Of a stretch of DNA of 64,000 nucleotides, positions 26,101 to 38,300 are shown one piece after another. Each line of letters starts with the position of its first letter. Position 1 is the stretch's first letter. The notes under the pieces were generated by a model. The model had not been told where the DNA came from. It ran no database searches and saw only the letters and a program-made list of their open reading frames with translations. The DNA is from Siphlonurus alternatus. Taxonomy: Eukaryota > Arthropoda > Insecta > Ephemeroptera > Siphlonuridae. Made by a program: the position numbers and the translations under genes. Location of the stretch: the NCBI GenBank assembly GCA_949825025.1, contig OX463788.1, positions 27,041,036-27,105,035 on the forward strand, read 5' to 3'.

Positions 26101-27989
26101 AAAATTTTTTTTTTGAAACCCTTCATTTCTCCGGGACAAACCCGGATTCCGGCGATCGTCCCGGGAAAAATCGAGGGGACTTTCTACAGTGGGTTTATAT
26201 AGGTTTTAGTTACCTGTATACAAAGTTTCAGCTGGTAACTAATTTTTTCCACCTCCCTTAAATAATTTTCATAACTTTCCTGGACTATAAGGTGACATTT
26301 ATTTTTAGCAGGCCGTTCAGTCAGGAAGTAGTCTCCTGTCTTTCTATGAAGCGATTGTCGTACCCTCACGGATGGAAATTTCTGGGAAAGCCAGAAGTTT
26401 GTCTTTGAGTCAACAGTCCTAACAAAGAGGGAGCTTATTGAATGGGTGCGTGAAACAAAGCTGACACTAGACTCTAATGAACTGTGTTCACAAAAGTATT
26501 TAGAGAGGCAGAGGAGAGGGTGCAAAGGTCGGCTAGGATGGGGCTAATGGTAACTGCAGTGAGATTAAGCATTTGCCACCCAGGAGAACAGGAGAGCTAC
26601 AAATTGCCAATGAGATAAAAATTGCTGTGATTTAGTGGGGGCTGGGTCCCACCGTTGCTGTAAGTCTGGCACAGGGGCATTGTCGGGGGTAAAAAAATTA
26701 GATTCAGTGGTGTCTCACACAAAAAAAGGGAATTAATAATCAACAATAATATTTAAATAATGTAGATTTATATCAACTTAATGACCCCAAAATTGTTGAG
26801 TTAGTACTCCCTAAAAAAAAGATCAAGTGCTCCTCCTTACAGAAATAAAATACAGAAAATTCTATCTCACGGTCTCCAGAAAAAAAAGTTTCAAAGTCAG
26901 AGAGAATGCGTCATGTAACATGGGATCTTACCCAACAAAACCTCTCCATTTAAGGCTTAACCTGAGATATTCGGACGAAAAAAGTCGTATCGACAGATGT
27001 TCTTGAAATTAATTTGGTAGACTTACAACAATTGTCCAAATACTACTGATTTTTTTTAGATTTTTTTATCCGTTGGTTTAATTATAATTAATTTATTGAA
27101 ATGTGTATTTTGTATCCTTTCAATGTTAAATTTTTCAATCAACATTGCACAAAAACGGCTCGAGAATTTTTTTAGAATTTTACATGGATTAAAAGCTAAT
27201 TTTTTGGACTATTTTTCTGAATTGTTTTCATATATTTCGAACCGTGGCAATGATCGTTTCTGATATGTCCTAAGAAATTTGGCAACGCTCTCAAGGACTG
27301 TAGTTACCACCCCCTCCTAATCTTTTATTCACATTACTATTGCAACAGTGTTGTCAGATTTGCAGGTGTAGCCACGCCTCTTGACCTTGACAGACAAATT
27401 CTCAGGTTATACCTTAATTGAAGAAATTTGTGGATTGGTAGTATAAAGGAATTTTTACATGTTATTCTTATGAGAAAATCATTTTTAAGGGGTGGTCGCG
27501 GTTATCGGCCACCATGTTAAAAAAAAAGAATTAAAATAGTCCGATCGTTCTAAAATTTTTTGTGCTTGTTCGGACCACTAACGCCATCTATCGGTCAAAT
27601 GGGTGAAACTCCGTCAAATGTTTGCGAAGTGCCTCAAAAATGGGGTGGCCGATAACATAGTGTGGCCGGTAATAGTACAATTACCATACTAAAAAAATAA
27701 AATGAATTTCCATGGCTTGAATTTCAACCAAAAAGCGTTTAAAATAGTTTTCCAGAAAAGATGTTATGAGATATAAGACTTATATATATAAGTCTTTTAT
27801 TAAACACAAAAAGGGTACATAAATAAAGAATAAAACTAATATAAATATTAACATAGTTACAAAAATAGATAGGTAGACAATAGTAGAATACAAATAAACA
27901 AGCAATACAAAAACAATGATGGGCGATGTTATGAAATTTAACATCACTAATCACTATATTTTTTTGTACCACAAAATTTCTTACAGTAA

Positions 27990-28048
<59 letters not shown>

Positions 28049-29336
28049 AGAACCTACGTGAGATAGAATATTTTGGATCTTGGTTCCTTATTGAGGAGTA
28101 TTAGAACTATTTTCCGGAAAATACTAACAACATATTTGTGATCATTGAGTTTGCATTAGTTCTACTTGAATAAAAATTATTATAATATTATATACTGTAT
28201 ATACATATTTATATATGGATGTATTATTTTTAAAGGAAAGTAACTCACCAGGCTGTTGAGATGAAGTCTGTTGAACAGGAGCATTTCCTCCAAGACCAAA
28301 AAGGCTCATATGATTGTTAGGAGAAGTGTTTGAGAAACCTGGAGGAGGAGGGGGTCGAGATACGTGGGGAGGTGGCGGGCCTGTTGCAGAGTGGCTAGAG
28401 AAGGCTTCCATTAGACGGCTTGCTGCAGACTGGCCCATTGATACTCGACTGCCCAAAGAGTCTGCTGCTGATCTGAATGCCTAATCAATACACAGCATAT
28501 GTTAAGGAAAAGAATCATTACAGTTTGGAAGTTTCAGTGAAGAAAAGAATAGGTAAAGGGAAGAATGTATTGCACCATGTTGAAAGCCAAAGAGCAAAAA
28601 AATAGTTTTGTGCAATGTAAAGAGACATTAAAAATTTGGGATATTTCAAACTCTTTTACGAGTGAAATTAACACACATTATTTCATAGTGGCCTGAGCTG
28701 AAATAATGTGTGTGTTAATTTCACTCATAAAAGTCACAAAAGAGAAAAAAAAGTGCAACTTTTTAATGTTGCACAAAACTTTTTTTTTTTTTTTAACAAT
28801 CTTTCAATTCTTCGCTATACCTTTCTTTCTTTACCTAAACACACATAATCATAACACAGATATTTTGAGGTCACTTCAAAATTGTTAATAAATTTTTACT
28901 AACAATGTTTTCACAGGAAAAAAATTGTGGACACCAAAACCTGAATTGGCTATAGCCAACAAATGATAAATATATTATTTATATATTGATGCAAAAAAAT
29001 ACAAAGTAAAATAATGAGTTATTATTAAAACTTTCAATTACATGTCTCTTGTTTTGTCTTTTATAGTACGACATTAGTACGAATTTGAGTCAAACGGAAG
29101 TTAACAATGAAGTATCGATATCAGAAATTTTAATTACGAAAATAGATAGAGGATGCAAATTTCTCAGATTTTTTAGAGCCCAGGAACCATTTCTAAAAAT
29201 TTTTATCCACTTTTTGGCTTCATCAGGCATCAGTTCTTAATAAAAGGCTAGAACTTGCAAAAAGGGGCATGGTTCTTAAATTCAAAATTTCAATACTGTA
29301 TATTTTTTAAACAGTTCCCGGGTTCTAAAAAATCTG

Positions 29337-29370
<34 letters not shown>

Positions 29371-32300
29371 GGATAGCAAAATTTTGCAGCTAATCATTCT
29401 TGCAATACAAAATTATAATATTGATACTTCATTTCAAATGAAAATTGATATCTTATTTTGTTTTATTACCTTATAATGAATAATTTCTTAGCCTGTTTCA
29501 TTGCTAATCACTTATACCCGGTATACTTTGATGCATAATTTCTGAATAGAAAAATTCAATATTGAAGAATATCGGCCAAATTTACAATATATAAATACAG
29601 TACAGTAAAACCTTGATTTTACGAACTTCGATTTTACGAAATTCGCGATTTTACGAAGTGTTTTCTCGGTCCCGACCAGTTAGATAGGGAAATGCACGTT
29701 AAATAACCTCGTATTTACGAAATCTCGATTTTACGAATTAACGAAGTGCTCTAATGGTCCCTACAGAGCATTAACCTCGAATTTACGAAGATATTTGTCA
29801 CAAAATAAGAAATTTCGTACGTAATTTAAAACTTAAAACTCGCGCGCGTCATAAAATAAAGCATGCAGTAAAGCATGTTCGAACACGTGCACAAACATCA
29901 TAAAGCGAGATATTGCAAGGCAAATAGATGAAGATGTAGGTCAGTGTCTCTTTTTATTTTTTTCACGTTCACACAAAATAAATTCCAATCGATCGTTATA
30001 AGTAGACTTTTTAAAATTATTATTCTTTGTAGTATATAATACATTAAGTGATATAATACTAATGGAGGTAGTACTATATGCAATAAGCCTCACAGAAAAT
30101 GATGCTAATGTAATTTTCACGGGCGATTTTAACTGTAGAATTGACCTTTCAAATGTCCCGAAACATCTACGAAACAAGACAGACATTCTATTAGACATTT
30201 TAAATTCAAATGGCTACTTACTCTCTAATAGCCCCCTAGAAAAAACTTTTGTAAACGCAAATGGTTCAAGTACAATCGACCTGCTTTTTTATAAACCTAA
30301 GAATTTTATATTAATAAAACATGTCATTATTTCTGAGACAAACTCTTCACTGTTAAAGAGTCATCTACCCGGTGAAATTATTTTAAAATTTACCCCTAGC
30401 AATCCTCCCAATAAAAAACTTTTTTACTGATCAAATTATTCAAACAAAATTGATATTAGAAATTATAATGACCAAATTTATACTTATGGTGATACCATAA
30501 TTACTCATATCAATAATAAAGATGTAAATAGTCTAAATACTTTAATTACTAATGTCATTCTTCATTCTACTATTGCAAAGAAAAATAATAAAAGAGTATC
30601 TAAACCCTGGTTTAATAGCGAATGTTATCTATCAAGGTAAGATCTTCTATCAAAATTTCATGCCAGCAAATTATATTTATTCAAAAACCCAAATTTGCAT
30701 GAGCAATTTATTCAGGCAAGAAGCTGTTATAAGGCTTTATTGAAACAGAAAGAATTAGAATTTAAAATTAAATCGGAAGATAAAATGATTAAAGACGCAG
30801 AGCTAGAACCATACACATATCTTAGGAAAGATAGACCACCAATTAAGTCATGCCCAATTAATATAGACAAATGGGAAAACCATTTTACAAATATCTTAAA
30901 TACAAATAAATTACAATCCGACCAAACTCTCAATCTTTTATCATTAACAAGAGACTATAATTGTAACTCAAATTATATTCCTCTTAATGAATTTGAAGTC
31001 TATAATTGTATGCAAAGCCTAAAAAACAATAAAGCTTTGGGCCCATATTTTATTACGAATGAACATTTGAAGCTAGTAAGCAAGTCGTTAACCCCAACAA
31101 TCACCAACATGTTTAACCTCTGTATTGAAACGGCTACAATTCCGGAATTGTGGCGGATCGCCTACCTAATGGTATTATACAAAGGGAAGGGTAACATTAT
31201 GTCACCTGACTCATACAGAGGTATTATCCATGGTGATACCATGTACAAACTCTTCTCGAGATTAATTGCAAACAGGCTTTTTGATTCCACCCACTATCTT
31301 ATTCCAAAAGAGCAATACGGCTTTATGCCAGGACGTTCCACAATACAAGCTGTATCCACAGCATATAATCAAATTAAACTAGCACTGGAGAAGCCAAAGG
31401 GTCATTTATATATTGCTTTTGTAGACTTCAGAAAAGCTTTTGATTCGGTCAATAGGAATTTGCTCATTGAAAAGCTGAAGTCACTTAAAGTAATTCCTTC
31501 TGAAATTTTGAATATCTTAGCTGTTATTCTAAATATCAATTATGTATGTGTTCAAGATCGCTTATCATGTTCTAGTAATATTATTCAATCTAACGGAGTT
31601 TTGCAAGGAGACCCGAGCAGCTCTCTTCTTTTCAATCTTTTTACTGCAGATATAACCGAGATTACAAAAGATATAAACTGTGAAAATGAAAATGATCAAG
31701 TCGTACTAAATTTATATGCAGATGATCTTGCTATTATTTCAAAGAGCAAAGTCAAGCTACAAAAAGCGCTAAATAATCTATCTATCTGGGCCAAAACAAA
31801 TGGTCTAGAAATTAACACAGAGAAAACCAAGGTTGTAAAGTTTAGAAGAGGCGGACCGCTATGCAAAAACGATGAAATTTATTGTGACGGTCAAAAGATT
31901 GAATTTCTAAATTCATTTAAATATCTTGGCATAATACTTCAAATGACAGGGCATTCTTTTTCTAAACATATAACAGAAAGATGTAAGAACGCTATCACTG
32001 TTATGTACACTATCTCAGGTCTGTCTGGTCTATCCGTCAAAACAGGGCTCAAACTATTCAATTTAAAAGTCGCCCCTGTGGCTACTTATGGTATTGAAAT
32101 TGTATGGCCTCATTTATCTGTATCCGATTTTGATAAATTAGAATCAGTAAAAGCCATGTTTGTTAAAAGACTACTGTGTCTGTCAAAATTTACCGAAACT
32201 AGACTGGCCTATAAACTAATAGATTCCAATTATTATTTTATTACAGAAATCAAAGAAATGTTTAAACTTCCAACGACAGATCAATATTCCAATTTTATAG

Positions 32301-35300
32301 CTGTCAGGAATCAAAAAGCTCAGGATATTAATCCTGAGTTTTACAGCACTGATGCTATGACATGTAAACATTGGTGTCTACAGAAATCAAAGAAATGTTT
32401 AAACTTCCAACGACAGATCAATATTCCAATTTTATAGCTGTCAGGAATCAAAAAGCTCAGGATATTAATCCTGAGTTTTACAGCACTGATGCTATGACAT
32501 GTAAACATTGGTGTCTGCCCCAATTGGATAGATCCAATGTTAGAAATGTCTTAACTCGCCAAGCTGTTCACGGCTTCCACCATCTAATTTGTAAATCCTC
32601 TGGTTATCATAAAGCTGAACAATCTTGTGTATGTAAACTATGTAATGAATATTGTAGCCAATATCATTTAAATACCTGTAAATCTAGAATTAAGCCTATC
32701 AGCGATTATGACAGGGGAGATTTCATATAGTCTATAGATTTTGAATAGCAATGAAGCAATAAGTTTTTCATTCTATCTATTTTCTATGTCATATTTTGTT
32801 TTATATATGTGATTATATATATGATATATTATGATGTAACAGGCTGTTAGTATCATCTGTTATTTTATTTTATATTGTTTTATTATCATTTTCTATTGTT
32901 CTATTATTCTGTAACTATTATATATGTTTTGTATGTATGTTTTATGTGTTCTATTGTAATGTTTTTCTATAATGTATGTTTCTAGTGCTGTTAATATGTA
33001 CACTTTCTGTGTTTAATAAAAGACTAATAATAATAATACATTAATGAAAATACGCAGTTAACTTGCCGCGATCCATCACAATTTATTTTGCATGATAAGA
33101 AAAAAATCGAACTTCGAAGCAATGAATCATGTTCGAACACGCGCGCAAACATAGAAACGTAAGATATTGCAAGACAAATAGATTAAGATATAGGTCAGCT
33201 TTTTTTTTTTAAATCACAAAAAAAAAAAAAATCCAATCGATTGCTACTAGTTAACTTTTTTTATTACATTAATATTTATCAATGTAGATGTTATTCTCAA
33301 AGCTCGAATACTATTTTGTTTGTAGGCGAAAATATTACATCGCTAGCTGAACTACCTCCATGGACTACTATATTCTGTGTTGCAGCATTGTAGTAACTAG
33401 TAATATATATTATCACAAAATAAAACATGCATAATATAAAATATAATTATGCAAACTGGTGTAAAACATAAATCAAATGTTTATTTTTTATATTTTCTCC
33501 CATTCTCCCACCTCGCCTGAATCCGTTCATCATTAATTAACAATTACGCGTTGTTTTTTTTTCCTCGATTTTACGAACCTCGAATTTACGAAGTCCCGAT
33601 TTTTCGGTCCCTTCAATTTCGTAAAATCAAGGTTTTACTGTATATGTATCTTATTTTTTTATGGATAATGACATTAAACTCAAAAGTTTTTATTACATAA
33701 TGTATGCACCAAACTTTATTTATATGAAAACGTAATAAATCAAATTTATATAAATTTATAATATTTGGCCTGATAAAAAAATAATATTTAAGTATTGTCA
33801 ACGGAAGTCTTTTTATCGGAATATAAAGTAAGCAAAAAGGAAACAATAGTGTGAATCAGTAGAGTTTACCTGTAAATGAGGTGGTGGTGTTGGATAATGC
33901 TGCTGTTGCTGCTGAATGAGTTGAGGTGGGGGTTGGCTCATGTGGTTCATTTGGTGCTGCTGGTGTTGTTGCTGATTCAGTTGTTGGTGTGTATGCTGCT
34001 GGTAGTGATGATATGAAGGGACACAATGGTTCTGCTGTTGCTCTGTCTCAATCATCTCAGCCAATGCTTTCTGGGTCTCCACAAATGGATCAAAACCAAG
34101 TTCGTCCTCCACCTGTACACTACTGTTGTTGCTTCCACCTGCAACAATACATTTTTATCAATTCATTTTCATACTACATATATGGGGGTAGAGGGGAGGG
34201 AGGTGGATTTTTTTTAGGGGAGGTGGGGGGGGGGTAGGAGGCAAATATTCTGATCAAAAGGTGTGCATAAAGCTCTGTTATAAAGGAATATTGGTATCAT
34301 TTTTACAAGAAAACATTGCAAGTACTAATTGATATTAGTATATTAGTACCATACATTTATATTAGACCACAAGATGCAAAGTAGACATATTTGTATTCAA
34401 CATTTACGATAAGAGCTATTTTTCTTATAACATGATATTATAACCATTAATAATCACATGTCTTCTTCACCAGTTCCTTTTGCTTTTACTAGTTACCAGC
34501 ATGTTAAGTTCTTTTTACTGGTTATTCGTATGGAAAATGCCTTGCCGCCATTACCGTCAGGGTTTGGAAAACCACGAAGGAATGCTCACACCCCCCTAAA
34601 TTTTTTAGGGCTTGTTTGTATCACAAATGCCATTTAGCGGTCAAAATTTGAACTCTATCGAATGATGAGAAGTGCCTCAAAAGTGGGGTAGCCAGTAACT
34701 TCGCGTGGCCGGTAACTAGTACATTTACCATACTGCATACTAAAAGCAATTAGATACTTTGGAAGCGTTGTATCATGTGCTAAAAAGTCAATTAACATTC
34801 TAACATTCTAATTAACATTCTAGTTTGAAATATTAAAAGTGACAATTTATATAATAATGCTTATTTAAGTTAGATTAGTGTATAGAATATATATGACAAG
34901 ATCTATGTTTGTATTGTGATTTTAATTAATCACTATGTACTGCCAAATGATCAAATAAAAATTTCTAATTTCTAATTTCAGTTTGAGAAATCGTTGTAAA
35001 TGCGTTTAATCAGAATAGACAATAATGGTTGCATTTTTTTATTTCATAATTAGAAAGTACACCTAAAATTATGCTTTTTTGAATTTTTTCAGATTTTTTG
35101 GAGTGCGGGAACTAATTTTAAAAAAATATTTAAAATCTCTGAATTAGGGTGTTACACCTGATGGGACAACCGTGATGACATTTGTCATGCTGTGATTAGC
35201 TATTGATGACATCACGGTTGCTGTGATTGGCTATTGATGACGTCACGGTTGTCCCATCAGATGTACCACCCTAATTCCGATATTTTAAATATTTTTTAAA

Positions 35301-38300
35301 AATTAGTTCCCGCACTCCAAAAAATCTGAAAAAAATTCAGAAAAGCATAATTTTATGTATATTTTCTAATTATGAAATAAAAAAATGCAACCATTATTGT
35401 CTATTGTTGCGGCACCATCACTGCCATCAGTATTAATAAATAAGCAAATTATGAGTTGTTTGCAAATAACTCACCCATTCTGTTATTTTGCATTGCTGGT
35501 AATGGTTTGTGGTTTGGTCCAAAGCCAAAGGCAACTTGCCAGTCTGTTGCACTACGCATGTGCAATAGGTTCTCTGGGAGTTGGGGTTGCTGTTGTTGCT
35601 GAGTGTGTATCAGAAGAGGAGGCGTGGCACAGGCAGCTGGCATAGATGTAGGAGAATGAGCAGAAGGAGATGCATTACTGCCTTGCCGACTTTGAGGCTG
35701 ATCCCATTGAACACCATTCTCTGACAAAACAATATATTGTATGTTAATGGTGAACAAGCTGTAGCTTGTTCATCTCAATTAATTTAAATAGGAACACATT
35801 TATAATATCGCAGTAAAACAAAAGTAAATGGAGAATAGAGGACAGAGGCAGTGCTACAGTGCAAGACAGGCAACTATGATATCATGTGATTCGCACTTGA
35901 ATAATTATAAAGAAAATATACCAGACATAAAAAAAATGTGAAAGAAAAAAATAGAGTAAAAAATAATTTATCAAACACAAATAAATCTTTTAAACATTAT
36001 ATTAAACACTATAGGAATTAGGAAGAAACTACTGAATGTCTCATCAAACTTATAAACACCATGGAGTCCATACCTATATTTGATCGGGACATAAATTGAT
36101 GGGTTGATGAAGAAAAAAAAGATTGGTTGTCTTGTTCTTCTCTGCCTGAAGCAGCCGCAAAAATAGCTGCCCGGCGATGGACATCAGTCAAGGCATCTGA
36201 AAATAAAGCAAAACCATGTAATGATAAAATGTCATCCTAAAATTAAGTTGATTTATTGAGAATTATGTACACCTAAATATCAAGTCATTTATTACATTAA
36301 TAAACTTCCGGGAACATTTTTAACACAGCTTTGTCATATTGTTTTATGGCATCTAGACGTCTTACAGATCAGCCTGAAAGATACACTATCACATTGCTTG
36401 GTAGTTTTATTGGCAAGCACTACCTACTCTTAATACTGTTATCCATATAACATGATAATGTATGTACCGAAGGGGGTTTAAAAAGTGTCTATACACAGGC
36501 CTTATGGGTGACATTATAAAGGACCCGATTGAATATATTTAACCAGTCTGTATAGCAGTGGAATATAAAGATTGATCAAATACATTGCTTCTCAGGTTAT
36601 AAGTGTATATTATAACCAACCAGGCTACAAAATTCATACATTCATAAATTTTATACATAATTGGTTGTTTCAAGTACTCTCTTAAAGGCCCTATGACCAT
36701 TTGACAGTATTAAGTCCACAGTTAGTATTGCCTCAGTATGATACGGCTGCGTAAAAAAAAATGTTCCAGCAGCAATAATAACAGAGATAATAGCCGATGA
36801 AAAGGCACCTGTGACGTCATTTGTACCCATTCTGCAGCGACGGTATAGGGAAAGCCCTGCTAAAGATAGGTTGACTCTAGCTGCAACCACGGACATAATT
36901 TTAATTCTGGATTGTTGAAATTTTACCAGGGCAGTCTTGATAGTATTTGTCAAATATCCTGAAAGACTTTTGTTGTTGACATTCACATAGACTGACTTAT
37001 TGCAGTAGCAAGAAGAGAAAAATGTTGCATAGGAAAACAATGCTAAATTTTTGGATTATCTTGCTACTGCAATTAATCAGACTGTGTAAATGTCAACAAC
37101 AAAATTCTTTCAGGATATTTGACAAATACTGTCAAGACTGCCCTGGTAAAATTTCAACATTCCAGAATTAAAATTATGTCCGTGGTTGCAGCTAGAGTGA
37201 ACCTATCTCTTGCAGGGATTTTCCTATACCGTTGCCGCAGAATGGGTACAAATGACGTCACAGGTGCCTTTTCATTGGCTATTATCTCTAATATTATTGC
37301 TGCTGGAACAATTTTTTATACGCAGCCGTATCATACTGAGGCAATACTAACTGTGGACTTAACACTGTGAAATGGTCATAGGGCCTTTAATTTGACTGCT
37401 GGTATGCTTAGCGCTCATAAGCATGTAACTTCCCACTTCCTAACTTGGACTTCCTCTACTGTATCAAGAAGTATCAACAGGAATTAAGTAAACTTTTGAA
37501 TCAAACTGCTAGTGAAATGGGCAATTTCAATGTTTTGATCTTTTGAGGTTTGATTGTACAGTCAACAAGGCCAGTTATCAGTGGCAGCTTTTAAGGGTTG
37601 GCTGCTGGGGCAACCAAGGCTGCAAAGCCTATAGACCTATAGGTGATACTGTTTAGAAAATCCGTTAACGTTTTTTTAAAAAAAAATGCGTATTAAAATA
37701 AAAACCATTATTTTTCTTTGAGCCCTGAAGCTCTGCAGCCTTCCTTCCTCATCCCCCTCTTTTCACGTGATGCCACTGCCAGTCATACAAAAATATTCGT
37801 TCCAGTTGCAGAAAAAAATTTAGTGATCTCCGACATGGTACAACTAAATGATTAAGATTAATGATTTTAGAAGCTTAGAAAGCACTATACCAAGCTTTAT
37901 ATTTAACATGGTTTTCATTAGAAATGTTTGGGTGTCTTTCAGCTTAGCCAGTTAAGTTCTTCGTTACAAATACAAACTACATTGCAATGACTGAAGATGT
38001 TACAAACATGAAGAAAATAAAGTTAAATGTGAACCACAGTATAAGAACTGATGCCCTATACCTTGTGTGGCAATGGCCGAGGGCTGCTGAGCATCTTCAG
38101 AGATGGAACTAGTAGAGGAATAGTCACTGGAGGAGGTTGAGAGGGAACGTGATGAGGGAAGTGGGGGAGAAGATGAGGAGTGAGGTGGAGCTAGGTTACT
38201 TGTAGACGCATTGAGGAGTGGAGTTGAACCAGAGAGAGATGATGTGGAAGAGGAAGGTGAAGATGACTGAGGAGGTGAGGAAGATTGCTCTTCAACACCA

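Larger units (their letters stand above)
26790..28130. repeat. family-L pieces in CNOT4 intron 12 flanking a family-G MITE and a poly-T tract
   Basis: 26810-26948 has TTCTATCTCACGGTCTCCAG and TCAGAGAGAATGCGTCATG; 28046-28130 has AGATAGAATATTTTGGATCT and TTCCGGAAAATACTAAC. A poly-T of about 49 lies at 27998-28046, and a family-G MITE sits at 26949, directly against the left piece. Confidence 0.45.
30049..33035 (+). mobile_element. LINE, 5'-truncated, with endonuclease and reverse transcriptase remnants
   Basis: Coding order is endonuclease end, reverse transcriptase, C-terminal zinc motif, then a 3' UTR and an AATAAA with a (TAA)n tail. About 11 bp (ATAATACATTA) is found on both sides, at 30037-30047 and ending at 33042, as a likely target duplication. 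It is antisense to CNOT4 and inserted in the TIR element above. Frameshifts make it a dead copy. Confidence 0.85.
29603..33640. mobile_element. DNA transposon with perfect 23-bp TIRs and TA target duplication (Tc1/mariner-pogo type)
   Basis: Both ends carry the inverted repeat starting CAGTAAAACCTTGATTTTAC (23 bp, perfect) and both are flanked by TA. The TA site and CAGT start fit Tc1/mariner, pogo-like. No transposase reading frame is left. Inside, about 135 bp near the left (29872-30008) recurs as a direct copy at 33125-33260, and a LINE sits between the copies. It lies in CNOT4 intron 11. Confidence 0.8.

Noticed and set aside
36651..37370. Frames of 129 and 83 codons with about 62 similar residues
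   Set aside because: They mirror each other across the arms of a TTAA-ended foldback MITE; its relative at 39667-40211 does not keep the frame.
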